In this document: one piece after another, positions 7,299 to 15,719 of the stretch
Layout of the letters: every line of letters starts with the position of its first letter
How positions within the stretch are numbered: position 1 is the stretch's first letter
Origin: Betaproteobacteria bacterium
Lineage (GTDB): Bacteria; Pseudomonadota; Gammaproteobacteria; Burkholderiales; SG8-39
Direction of reading: 5' to 3'
Assembly: GCA_029858545.1 (NCBI GenBank)
Contig: JAOUFA010000010.1
Location: 1 to 22,935 of the forward strand
Length of the DNA: 22,935 nucleotides
Position numbers and translations under genes: made by a program
Notes under the pieces: generated by a model
Told to the model about the DNA's origin: nothing
What the model saw: the letters and a program-made list of their open reading frames with translations, nothing else
The model's database searches: none

Positions 7299-8492
7299 CT
7301 AAAGAGTGGATGCGAACTGACCGATACGCAATGCGGCCTCGAGGCACTCTTCACGCGAGGCGACCAGCGCAACGCGCACGTAATTGCGCCCCGGGTTGCG
7401 GCCATGCGCTTCGCGCGCGAGGTAACTGCCCGGAAGGACCAGTACATTATATTCTCGCTGCAGGCGGCGCGCGAAGTCACTGTCGTCGATCGGCGTTCTT
7501 ACCCAGAGGTAGAAACCACCTTCGGGCATATAGGCTGACAGCGGCTCACCGATCAAGGGCAGTACGGCCGCGAATTTCGCGGCGTACAGACGACGGTTCT
7601 CGACCACATGCGCTTCATCGCGCCAAGCAGCGATCGACGCCTGCTGTACCGGCAGGCTCATCGCCGAGCCGTGATAGGTGCGGTAAAGGAGAAAGCTTTT
7701 CAGCAAGGTGGCATCGCCGGCGACGAACCCGGAGCGCATCCCCGGGACGTTGGAGCGTTTGGACAGACTGGAGAACACCACCAGGCGCGGATAGCCGCTG
7801 CGTCCGAGTCGCTGCGCCGCCTGCAATGCACCCAACGGCGGACGCGCTTCGTCGAAGTACAGTTCCGAATAGCACTCGTCGGATGCGACCACGAAGCCAT
7901 GACGGTCCGACAACTCGAACAGCCGGCGCCAATCATCCAGTGTCATTACGCTGCCGCTCGGATTGGCCGGGGAACTGGTATAGACGAGTTGCACGTCCTT
8001 CCAGGTGGAGTCGGGCAACGCGCCGTAGTCGATACGGTAATCGTTCTCGTGGGTGGCGTTCAGGTACAGCGGTGCCGCGCCGGCAAGCAGCGCCGCGCCC
8101 TCATAGATCTGGTAGAAGGGATTCGGGCAGGCGACGCGCGCAGCGGACCGGGTCGCGTCGACGACGGTCTGGGCGAAGGCAAACAAAGCTTCGCGCGATC
8201 CGTTCACGGGCAGAATCTGGGTCATTGGATCGATCGACGCGAGCGCATAGCGGCGCAACAGCCAGGCCGCGATCGCCTCGCGCAGGGCCGCGGTTCCCGC
8301 CGTCGCCGGATAGGACGCGAAGCCCTCCAGCGCACCGGTCAGGGCGTCGGTCACCAGCGTCGGAGTCGGATGCTTGGGTTCGCCGATCGAGAGATTGATC
8401 GGCCGCAGCGCCGCATTGGGCGTCACTCCGGCAAGCAGCCCACGCAGCTTTTCGAAAGGATAAGGTTGCAACGCGGCAAGGCGCGGATTCAT
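7299..8492 (-). CDS. dapC: Succinyldiaminopimelate transaminase
   Basis: PLP-dependent class I/II aminotransferase that converts N-succinyl-2-amino-6-ketopimelate to N-succinyl-L,L-diaminopimelate with glutamate as donor. It acts between DapD and DapE. It has 397 residues. The PLP lysine is K245 in FSSLSKRSNVPGMRSG. Other class I features are YTSSPANPSGSVM (cofactor Asn), SDECYSELYFD, and the late arginine in RVALV. The N-terminus MNPRLAALQPYPFEKLRGLL is typical of proteobacterial DapC, which separates it from general aspartate aminotransferases. It begins 49 bases after queF and is followed by dapD, which strongly supports the assignment. Confidence 0.95.
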   Translation of the reverse strand: MNPRLAALQPYPFEKLRGLLAGVTPNAALRPINLSIGEPKHPTPTLVTDALTGALEGFASYPATAGTAALREAIAAWLLRRYALASIDPMTQILPVNGSREALFAFAQTVVDATRSAARVACPNPFYQIYEGAALLAGAAPLYLNATHENDYRIDYGALPDSTWKDVQLVYTSSPANPSGSVMTLDDWRRLFELSDRHGFVVASDECYSELYFDEARPPLGALQAAQRLGRSGYPRLVVFSSLSKRSNVPGMRSGFVAGDATLLKSFLLYRTYHGSAMSLPVQQASIAAWRDEAHVVENRRLYAAKFAAVLPLIGEPLSAYMPEGGFYLWVRTPIDDSDFARRLQREYNVLVLPGSYLAREAHGRNPGRNYVRVALVASREECLEAALRIGQFASTL

Positions 8493-8541
8493 GCGTTACC
8501 CCGCTGCGCGTTCCAGCCGCGACGATTTCGGGCCGGCACGA

Positions 8542-8964
8542 CTAGGCGCCGCGCCGGGGCTTGCCCGCGGGCGTGGCATCGAGCGTCACCGGCACGGACG
8601 GACGCCAGCCGCGTTTGCGATGCTCGGCGATGACCGTGGTGAAGATCCCGCCCCGCACGTTGAAACGCGCCTCGAGTCGCATATAACGCGGGCGGGTGGC
8701 GCGCGCGAGATCGTCGAGCATCCGATTGGTGACGGCTTCGTGAAAGGCCCCTTGGTCGCGAAACGACCACACGTACAGTTTCAGGGATTTCAATTCCACG
8801 CAGATACGGTCCGGGACGTAGTCGAGCAGCAGCGTGGCAAAGTCGGGTTGTCCCGTCATCGGACACAGGCAACTGAACTCCGGTATCTCCATATGAATCC
8901 GATAGTCGCGCTGCGGCGACGGATTGGGGAAGGTCTGCAGCTCTTTGGCGGGACGGGATGGCAT
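8542..8964 (-). CDS. queF: NADPH-dependent 7-cyano-7-deazaguanine reductase
   Basis: Reduces the nitrile preQ0 to preQ1 in queuosine synthesis for tRNA wobble modification. It has 140 residues, the short (YkvM-like) single-domain type of the tunnelling fold. The catalytic cysteine is C34 and the acid is D41 in CLCPMTGQPDFA. The QueF signature ELKSLKLYVWSFRDQGAFHE covers 57-76, ending in the substrate glutamate E76. The ATG at 8964 gives the usual N-terminus leading to FPNPSPQRDY, although no strong Shine-Dalgarno is present. It is the first gene of the leftward block and is divergent from smc across 162 bases. No other que genes are in the window. Confidence 0.96.
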   Translation of the reverse strand: MPSRPAKELQTFPNPSPQRDYRIHMEIPEFSCLCPMTGQPDFATLLLDYVPDRICVELKSLKLYVWSFRDQGAFHEAVTNRMLDDLARATRPRYMRLEARFNVRGGIFTTVIAEHRKRGWRPSVPVTLDATPAGKPRRGA

Positions 8965-9019
8965 TTGCAGGCTGGGGCATGACCACGAGACGGGCGCAGA
9001 TACGCCGAACGAGGGTGGT

Positions 9020-9025
9020 ATTATA
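9020..9025 (-). promoter_or_regulatory. Consensus -10 (TATAAT) facing queF
   Basis: A perfect TATAAT reads on the minus strand 55 bases before the queF ATG, inside the divergent queF/smc spacer. No recognisable -35 lies 16-19 bases upstream. The overlapping plus-strand TATTAT/TATAAC could serve smc but also lacks a -35. It probably marks the shared promoter zone. Confidence 0.4.
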
Positions 9026-9072
9026 ACGGCCGATTTTCAGTGGCCGGTGGTCGGTCCGGCTGTTGTGTCCAG

Positions 9073-9089
9073 GGCGCCTCCCAGGCGCC
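9073..9089 (+). repeat. Hairpin in the smc upstream region
   Basis: GGCGCCT / AGGCGCC form a perfect 7-base, all but one G:C, stem with a CCC loop, 38 bases before the smc start. The following bases are AAAACAATC on the plus strand, so it is not an intrinsic terminator in either direction. It may be part of the smc mRNA leader or an operator in the divergent spacer. Confidence 0.45.
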
Positions 9090-9126
9090 GAAAACAATCA
9101 TATTCTTTCGGATTCGGGTTCATTCA

Positions 9127-12100
9127 GTGCGTCTCACGCAGATCAAGCTATCGGGATTCAAGTCCTTTGTCGATCCGACGACCATCCATGTGCCCGGCAA
9201 GCTTGTCGGCGTGGTCGGTCCAAACGGCTGTGGAAAATCGAACGTCATCGACGCCGTGCGCTGGGTGCTGGGCGAGACGCGCGCTTCGGCATTGCGCGGA
9301 GATTCGATGCAGGACGTGATCTTCAACGGCTCGGGCAACCGCAAGCCGGCGGCACGCGCAAGTGTCGAACTGAGTTTCGACAATTCACTCGGCCGGGCGG
9401 CTGGACAATGGACCCAATATGCCGAACTCTCGGTGAAGCGGGTTTTGCAAAGAGACGGCGAATCCTCGTACTACATCAACAACCTGCATGTCAGGCGGCG
9501 GGACATCACCGACATGTTCCTCGGTACCGGTTTAGGGCCGCGTGCGTACGCGATCATCGAGCAGGGAATGATTTCGCGCGTGATCGAGGCAAAACCCGAG
9601 GAGCTGCGCGTGTTCCTGGAGGAAGCGGCGGGAATTTCACGGTACAAGGAGCGTCGCCGCGAGACCGAGCACCGGCTTTCGGACACGCGCGAGAATCTTT
9701 CGCGGGTCACGGATATCCGCAACGAACTGGGCACGCAGATCGAAAAGCTGCAGGCACAGGCGGAGGTGGCGACGCGCTACAAAAAGTTGCAGGATGACCT
9801 GCAGACCAGGCAACACCTGCTCTGGTACCTGCGCAAGCGCGATGCCGCAGCGGAACGCCAGCGCCATACGCAGGAGATCGCACGGACCGGCAACGAAATG
9901 GAGGCCGAGACGGCGCGTTTGCGCGAGTCGGAGGCACGCATTGAAGCGGCGCGCACCGCGCACCATCAGGCGGGAGATGCGATGAATGCCGCGCAAGCGG
10001 CGCAGTACGCCGCCAACGGCGAGGTCGCGCGGCTGGAATCCGAGCTCAAACATGCCGAGGACACGCGGCAGCGGCTCGAGCGACAGCACGGCGAGCGTCG
10101 CAGCCAGCTCGGTTCCTGGCGCGACCAGCGCTCGCAGCTAACCCAGGCGCTGCACATGTGGGCAGCGCGTTTCGGCGGTGCACAGCAGCGCGTCACCGAG
10201 GCCAAGGAAAAGCTGGCACACGAAAGCAGCAAGCTTCCCGAGGCCGAGCGCGTGTTTCGGGGGGCGCAGGAGCGCCTCAACGAGGCGCGCGGCCAGGTGA
10301 TGAAGGCAGAGAGCCGGTTGCAGCTGGAGCAGTCGAATCTCGCGCACCTGGAGCGCAACGTCCAAGCGCTCGACCAGCGCAGACAAAGACTGGAAACCGA
10401 ACTGGGCGCGCTCAGTTCCCCGGATCTCGGGCTGAGCGGCGAGATCGAGGCACGCATTGCCCAGATCGAAAAGTCGCTCGCCGACGAGCAGGCGCGGCTG
10501 GAGGCGGTGCAGTCTGAATGTACCGCGATAGAAGCCGAGCGCAGCGCGGCCGACGAGCGCCTGATGACGGTGACACGCGAACACACCGCGACCGAAACGC
10601 AGTTGAGGACGTTGCAACAGATCCAGGCCGCCGCGGAGGACAATGCGCCGCTGCGCGAGTGGCTTGAGGCGCACCAATTGTCATCGCTGCCGCGTCTGTG
10701 GCAGAAGCTGCGCATCGACTCCGGCTGGGAAACCGCCGTCGAAGCGGTGCTGCGCGAACGCCTGCACGCGCTCGAACTATCCGGACAAGGCGCGCTCGCC
10801 GGCATCGCCACGAGCCGGCCTCCGGTGAAGGCGAGCGTTTTCGAACGCGGCGCGGCCGGCGTGGTTGCGACGGTTGCGGGATTCGAAATGCTGGCCGGCA
10901 AGCTGCGACCGGTCGACGAGGCGGTTGCGGGCGCGGTCGCCGACTGGTTCGCGGGCGTGTACACGGTTGAGGGAGTGCCGGACGAGAGTACGCGCGCGGC
11001 GTTGCCGCCCGGTTCGGTGCTGGTCAACCGGGATGGCCATCAGTTCACACGGCATACGGTGAGTTTTCATGCTCCCGATCCGGCCGACGCCGGGATCCTC
11101 GCGCGTCAGGCGGAAATCGAGTCGCTTGAAGTGCGTCGTTGCGAAAGCGACGATGCGGTCGAAGCGGCACGCGCGGAGAACGACCGTGTCGAAACGGCGC
11201 TCGCCGAGCGCCTCGCGGTGCTCGATCAGATCCGCGAGGCGATTGGCGCCCATCAGCGCGAACGGCACGACGCTGAAATCGAGTTGCTCAAGTTCAGTCA
11301 GGCGATCGAACGCCATCGCGAGCGTAGCGGCCAGATTCGCGCTGAAATGGAGGAACTCGCCGACGAGTTGCTGGGTGCCCAGCAACGGCGCACCGAGTTG
11401 CAAGCCGCCGGTGCGGTGATCGAGGAAGCGATTCGTGCCGAGCGCACGAAGCTGGAGCGAGCCAAGGCCGAGCATGTCGCCAGCGAAGTGGCGCTCGCCG
11501 ACCAGCGGCTTGCCGGACAGCAGGCCGAGCGAGATGTCCAGGTCGCGGTTTTCGCCGAAAAGGAGTGCCAGTCCAAGATTGCCGAAATCGACAACTCGGT
11601 GCGCGTAATCGATCAGCAAATTGAACGCGCCGAGCTCGAAATTGCGCAGTTGGCCGGGGAGTTGGAGATCGATCCGATACCCGACGTACGTCGCCTGCTC
11701 GACGCGGCGGTCGAAGCGCGCATCGCCTGCGAACGCGCGCTCGCCGGGGCACGTGCGGCGGCTGACGAAGCGGCCGCATTGCTGCGCGGCATCGAGGAGG
11801 AACGCCTGCAGGCGGAAAACCGTATTGCGCCGCTGCGAGAGCGCATTGCCGAGTTGCGCCTCAAGGAGCAGGCCGCTCAGATTAATCACGACCAGTTCGA
11901 CGGGCAGTTGCGCGAAGCGAATGCGAACGAGGAGCAAATTGCCGCTCAGGCGGCGGACGCGCCGCGTCCCAGTGCATTGCAGGGCGAGATCACGCGCCTG
12001 ACCCAGGCGATAGCCGAACTTGGCGCGGTCAATCTCGCGGCGCTCGATGAACTCGGGACGAGCCAGGAGCGCAAAGGGTTTCTCGACGCGCAATCGGCCG

Positions 12101-12642
12101 ACTTGCAGGAGGCGATCAGCACGCTGGAGGACGCCATCCGGCGCATCGACCGCGAAACGCGTGAACTGCTGCGCGAGACCTTCGAGAGCGTGAACCGGCA
12201 TTTTGGATCACTTTTCCCGGCGCTGTTCGGCGGTGGCGAAGCACGCTTGATCATGACCGGCGAAGAAATCCTCGATGCAGGCGTACAGGTCATGGCGCAG
12301 CCGCCGGGCAAGAAGAACAGCAGTATCCATTTGCTGTCGGGCGGCGAGAAGGCACTGACCGCGATTGCGCTCGTGTTTTCGCTGTTTCAGCTCAACCCGG
12401 CACCGTTTTGCATGCTCGACGAGGTTGATGCGCCGCTGGACGACTCGAACACCACACGCTTTTGCGATCTGGTACGCAAAATGGCGGTGCAAACGCAGTT
12501 CCTGTTCATCAGTCACAACAAGATCACCATGGAACTCGGCGAGCAATTGATCGGTGTCACCATGCCGGAGTCAGGCGTGTCGCGCGTCGTCGCGGTGGAC
12601 ATCGACGAGGCGCTGCGCATGCGGGAGGAACTCGCCGCCTAG
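9127..12642 (+). CDS. smc: Chromosome segregation ATPase SMC
   Basis: Structural maintenance of chromosomes protein. It forms a dimer that, with ScpA/ScpB (not in this window), extrudes DNA loops and organises the chromosome. It has 1171 residues from the GTG at 9127. This start gives VRLTQIKLSGFKSFVDP, the standard SMC N-terminus; the frame is open 29 codons further upstream, but that part is not SMC-like. Walker A is GPNGCGKSN at 31-39. Long coiled-coil arms (about 165-500 and 660-1010) flank the hinge (about 505-650). The ABC signature LLSGGEKAL is at about 1070, and Walker B is FCMLDEVDAPLDD with D1098/E1099. No good Shine-Dalgarno is visible. It is the first gene of smc-zipA-ligA-galU. 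A true SMC rather than MukB is certain from these motifs. Confidence 0.97.
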   Translation: MRLTQIKLSGFKSFVDPTTIHVPGKLVGVVGPNGCGKSNVIDAVRWVLGETRASALRGDSMQDVIFNGSGNRKPAARASVELSFDNSLGRAAGQWTQYAELSVKRVLQRDGESSYYINNLHVRRRDITDMFLGTGLGPRAYAIIEQGMISRVIEAKPEELRVFLEEAAGISRYKERRRETEHRLSDTRENLSRVTDIRNELGTQIEKLQAQAEVATRYKKLQDDLQTRQHLLWYLRKRDAAAERQRHTQEIARTGNEMEAETARLRESEARIEAARTAHHQAGDAMNAAQAAQYAANGEVARLESELKHAEDTRQRLERQHGERRSQLGSWRDQRSQLTQALHMWAARFGGAQQRVTEAKEKLAHESSKLPEAERVFRGAQERLNEARGQVMKAESRLQLEQSNLAHLERNVQALDQRRQRLETELGALSSPDLGLSGEIEARIAQIEKSLADEQARLEAVQSECTAIEAERSAADERLMTVTREHTATETQLRTLQQIQAAAEDNAPLREWLEAHQLSSLPRLWQKLRIDSGWETAVEAVLRERLHALELSGQGALAGIATSRPPVKASVFERGAAGVVATVAGFEMLAGKLRPVDEAVAGAVADWFAGVYTVEGVPDESTRAALPPGSVLVNRDGHQFTRHTVSFHAPDPADAGILARQAEIESLEVRRCESDDAVEAARAENDRVETALAERLAVLDQIREAIGAHQRERHDAEIELLKFSQAIERHRERSGQIRAEMEELADELLGAQQRRTELQAAGAVIEEAIRAERTKLERAKAEHVASEVALADQRLAGQQAERDVQVAVFAEKECQSKIAEIDNSVRVIDQQIERAELEIAQLAGELEIDPIPDVRRLLDAAVEARIACERALAGARAAADEAAALLRGIEEERLQAENRIAPLRERIAELRLKEQAAQINHDQFDGQLREANANEEQIAAQAADAPRPSALQGEITRLTQAIAELGAVNLAALDELGTSQERKGFLDAQSADLQEAISTLEDAIRRIDRETRELLRETFESVNRHFGSLFPALFGGGEARLIMTGEEILDAGVQVMAQPPGKKNSSIHLLSGGEKALTAIALVFSLFQLNPAPFCMLDEVDAPLDDSNTTRFCDLVRKMAVQTQFLFISHNKITMELGEQLIGVTMPESGVSRVVAVDIDEALRMREELAA

Positions 12643-12676
12643 CGCGTTTGTTGCGCGCCGGGCGCGCCCCGATCCC

Positions 12677-13693
12677 ATGACTGAATTTCAACTCGGACTC
12701 GCGGCGATTGGAGCATTGGCGGTGGTTGGCGTGATCGTCTACAACGCCGTGCAAGAGCGCGGTGTGCAGCGTCGGCTCGCCGAGGAATCGCGGGGACGGG
12801 GCAATCCCATGACAGAAGACACGACACCGGATGCCGCGCGAGTAGCGGCGCGCGGCGAACGTCGCGAGGGGCAGCGCACCACGAATGACGAGAAAGACCT
12901 TCCCGATGCCAGGCTCGATTATCTGATTGATCTCGCGATTGAGAGCCCGATCCCGGCGAAACTCCTGCAAGAGAAGATTCCGGCGATACAGCGACGCTTC
13001 GCGAACGGCGTGCGCGTCGCTGTGGCGGATGCGCAAGGCATCTGGCACCGCTTCTCTGCGATTGGCATGGATTGCGTCCGTGTCCGCGTCGGTCTGCAAC
13101 TGGTGACCCGTGCGGGCGTGGCCAACGAGGCGGAATTGATCGAATTCCGTTCGGAGATCGAGAATCTCGCGGCCGAACTGCACGCCACGACTTCCGCCAC
13201 CGATTTGCGCGGCGCCATGGAGAGTGCCGAGGCGCTCGACCGCTTGTGCGATGACGCCGACATTCAGATTGCCCTGCACGTGAATCCCGTCCCCGGTGCC
13301 GCCTTTGATGCGGATCGTGTAGCCGCTGAGGCGGTGGCCGCGGGTTTGCTCGCCGTCGGCAAGCGCTTCGAATCACATGACAGCGACGGGCAGATGCTCT
13401 TCGCAGTGGAATTTGCCGGATACCCAGCAGGCGCAGGCGACATCTCGGCCAGCCTCACTTTGCTGCTCGATGTACCACGCGTGAAGGACGCGCACCGGAT
13501 CTACGAGTCGATGGTACGTGTGGCTCGACAGCTAGGCGCTGCGCTCGGCGGTACGCTCGTCGATGAGAATTCCGTGATGCTCGACGAGCGTGGACTGGTG
13601 GCAATCGGAGCGGAAATCGAGCGCATTGTCGCGGACCTCGGGAGCCGCGGCATTACCACCGGAAGCTTGCTCGCACGGCGGCTGTTTGCATGA
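12677..13693 (+). CDS. zipA: ZipA-like cell division protein (FtsZ-binding C-terminal domain)
   Basis: Inner-membrane division protein expected to tether FtsZ to the membrane. It has 338 residues with the N-terminus outside: one membrane helix at about 5-23 (GLAAIGALAVVGVIVYN), a short charged linker at 26-76, then two folded parts. The last part (about 194-320, from DADIQIALHVN to DERGLVAI) resembles the ZipA FtsZ-binding domain, including the SLTLLLDVPRV strand and the VARQLGAALGGTLVDE region. A preceding part (about 79-170) looks like a divergent copy of the same fold. The linker is not the long Pro/Gln-rich one of enteric ZipA. It starts 34 bases after smc, and the stop overlaps the ligA ATG (ATGA). 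The smc-zipA-ligA order supports the name. FtsZ binding itself is inferred. Confidence 0.88.
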   Translation: MTEFQLGLAAIGALAVVGVIVYNAVQERGVQRRLAEESRGRGNPMTEDTTPDAARVAARGERREGQRTTNDEKDLPDARLDYLIDLAIESPIPAKLLQEKIPAIQRRFANGVRVAVADAQGIWHRFSAIGMDCVRVRVGLQLVTRAGVANEAELIEFRSEIENLAAELHATTSATDLRGAMESAEALDRLCDDADIQIALHVNPVPGAAFDADRVAAEAVAAGLLAVGKRFESHDSDGQMLFAVEFAGYPAGAGDISASLTLLLDVPRVKDAHRIYESMVRVARQLGAALGGTLVDENSVMLDERGLVAIGAEIERIVADLGSRGITTGSLLARRLFA

Positions 13694-15717
13694 CCGGGGT
13701 GGCATCCCGCGCGGAGCGAGGGCTGCTCGAGCGCGTCGCGGCGCTGCGCAGGGAGATCGAGCGCCACAACCATCTGTATTACGTACTGGATCAACCTGAA
13801 ATCACCGATGCGGAATTCGACCGCCTGTTCGCCGAGCTGGTCGCTATCGAAGCCGAGCATCCGGAATTGGCAGGGGTGGACTCGCCGACGCGACGCGTGG
13901 GAGCGCCGCCGCTTGCAGACTTCGCCGAAGTGCTGCACCGCAGCCCGATGCTCTCGCTTAATAACGCATTCAGCGAAGACGAACTGCGCGCCTTCGACCG
14001 GCGTGTTCGCGAGGCACTTGAGCAGGACGAGGTCGAGTATGCCGTCGAGCCGAAGTTCGACGGCCTGGCGGTCAGCCTCGCCTACCGCGACGGCGTCTTC
14101 GTGCAGGGTGCGACCCGCGGAGACGGTTCGAAGGGCGAGGATGTGACGCTCAACCTGCGCACGGTGCGCTCGATCCCGCTGCGTCTTGCGGGGACGGGGG
14201 ATACGCACGAGTTGGAGGTGCGTGGTGAAGTGCTGATGCTGCATCGTGATTTCGACGCCTTGAACGAAAGGCAAAGGCGCGCCGGCGAGAGGGAGTTCGC
14301 CAACCCGCGCAATGCGGCAGCAGGAAGCCTGCGGCAGCTCGATTCGCGCGTTACCGCGCAACGCCCTTTGCGCTTCTATGCCTACGGCGTGGGCGTCGCG
14401 CATGGCTCCTGGCGGACGCACTCAGAACTGCTCGATCACCTGACCGAGATGGGTTTCCCGGTATGCGAGGAGCGCGGCACGGCGCAGGGGGTCGAGGGGC
14501 TGCTTCGTTACTTCACGAATATCGGGCGAAAGCGCGAACTCCTGCCTTACGCCATCGACGGAGTGGTGTACAAGGTGAATCGCCTGGATTGGCAGCGCGA
14601 GTTGGGATTCGTCTCGCGCGCGCCACGGTTCGCGCTCGCGCACAAATATCCCGCAGAAGAGCAGGTGACCGAAGTGCTGGGAATCGACGTACAGGTCGGA
14701 CGCACCGGAGCGCTGACACCGGTTGCGCGCCTGAAGCCTGTCTTTGTCGGCGGGGTCACGGTCACCAATGCGACGTTGCACAATGAAGAAGAGTTGCGGC
14801 GCAAGGACGTTCGCGTGGGCGATACCGTGGTGGTGCGCCGCGCCGGCGACGTAATCCCGGAAGTCGTTGCGGTGCGCCTTGCGCAGCGTCCGAAGCAATC
14901 GAGGGTATTTCGCATGCCGTCGCAATGTCCGGTGTGCGGCTCGGTGGTCACCAGGACCGCGGGCGAAGTAGTGGCGCGCTGTTCGGGCGGCCTGTATTGC
15001 CCGGCACAAGCAAAACAGGCTTTGCTGCACTTCGCCGGGCGACGCGCGATGGATATCGAAGGTTTGGGAGACAAGCTGGTCGATCAGCTCGTCGATACGG
15101 GACTCGTCAAGACGCCCGCCGATCTGTATGCGCTCACCGCGGACAAACTCGCCGGGCTTGAGCGCATGGCGGAGAAATCGGCGGCGAACCTCGTCTCGGC
15201 CCTCGATAAATCCAAGCACGCAACGCTCGAGCGCTTTATATTTGCCCTCGGTATTCGCAATGTCGGCGAGAGTACGGCGCGCGCTCTGGCGCGGCATTTC
15301 GGTTCATTGGCGCGTCTCGGTGAGGCGACACCCGATGAACTCGAAGCGATTCCCGACGTGGGTCCGGTGGCGGCGTCGTCGATACGTGAATTCTTCGCCG
15401 AGCCCCATAATCGCAAGGTGATCGCGACGCTGCGCGAGCGCGGTGTGGCGTGGCAAGAAGGCGAAGTCGCGCAGACCCAATCGCGGCGCACGGACGCCAA
15501 GAGTTTTGTGTTGACGGGAACGCTGAGCGGTTTGACGCGCGAGGAAGCTCGGCGCCTGATCGAGGCAAAGGGGCACACGGTGTCGGGGTCGGTGTCGAAG
15601 AAGACCGGCTATGTGGTCGCGGGTGCCGACCCGGGCAGCAAGCTCGACAAGGCACGCGAATTGGGCGTACCGGTACTCGATGAACAGGCGTTTCGGCATT
15701 TGATTGAGGATCTCTAA
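13690..15717 (+). CDS. ligA: NAD-dependent DNA ligase
   Basis: Seals 3'-OH/5'-phosphate nicks using NAD+, in replication and repair. It has 675 residues, full length. Ia domain: HNHLYYVLDQPEITDAEFD. The adenylated lysine is K122 in VEPKFDG. OB fold follows with GRTGALTPVARL. Zinc finger cysteines C413, C416, C431 and C437 have exactly the spacing known from E. coli LigA. Helix-hairpin-helix repeats (about 450-590, e.g. GLGDKLVDQL and IPDVGPVAASSI) are followed by a C-terminal BRCT domain (about 595-675). Its ATG overlaps the zipA TGA, implying translational coupling. galU begins two bases after its stop. Confidence 0.98.
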   Translation: MTGVASRAERGLLERVAALRREIERHNHLYYVLDQPEITDAEFDRLFAELVAIEAEHPELAGVDSPTRRVGAPPLADFAEVLHRSPMLSLNNAFSEDELRAFDRRVREALEQDEVEYAVEPKFDGLAVSLAYRDGVFVQGATRGDGSKGEDVTLNLRTVRSIPLRLAGTGDTHELEVRGEVLMLHRDFDALNERQRRAGEREFANPRNAAAGSLRQLDSRVTAQRPLRFYAYGVGVAHGSWRTHSELLDHLTEMGFPVCEERGTAQGVEGLLRYFTNIGRKRELLPYAIDGVVYKVNRLDWQRELGFVSRAPRFALAHKYPAEEQVTEVLGIDVQVGRTGALTPVARLKPVFVGGVTVTNATLHNEEELRRKDVRVGDTVVVRRAGDVIPEVVAVRLAQRPKQSRVFRMPSQCPVCGSVVTRTAGEVVARCSGGLYCPAQAKQALLHFAGRRAMDIEGLGDKLVDQLVDTGLVKTPADLYALTADKLAGLERMAEKSAANLVSALDKSKHATLERFIFALGIRNVGESTARALARHFGSLARLGEATPDELEAIPDVGPVAASSIREFFAEPHNRKVIATLRERGVAWQEGEVAQTQSRRTDAKSFVLTGTLSGLTREEARRLIEAKGHTVSGSVSKKTGYVVAGADPGSKLDKARELGVPVLDEQAFRHLIEDL

Positions 15718-15719
15718 GA

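Noticed and set aside
7211..8398. 395-codon open frame on the plus strand
   Set aside because: Antisense to dapC and the dapD start. The product is Arg/Ser/Pro-rich with no recognisable fold.
9101..9106. TATTCT as a -10 for smc
   Set aside because: No -35 at 16-18 bases, and the expected position falls inside the hairpin. Too weak to list as a promoter.
10777..12201. 474-codon open frame on the minus strand inside smc
   Set aside because: Antisense shadow of the SMC coiled-coil region. Repetitive codon use of the coiled coil keeps the opposite frame open; no family features or ribosome-binding site.
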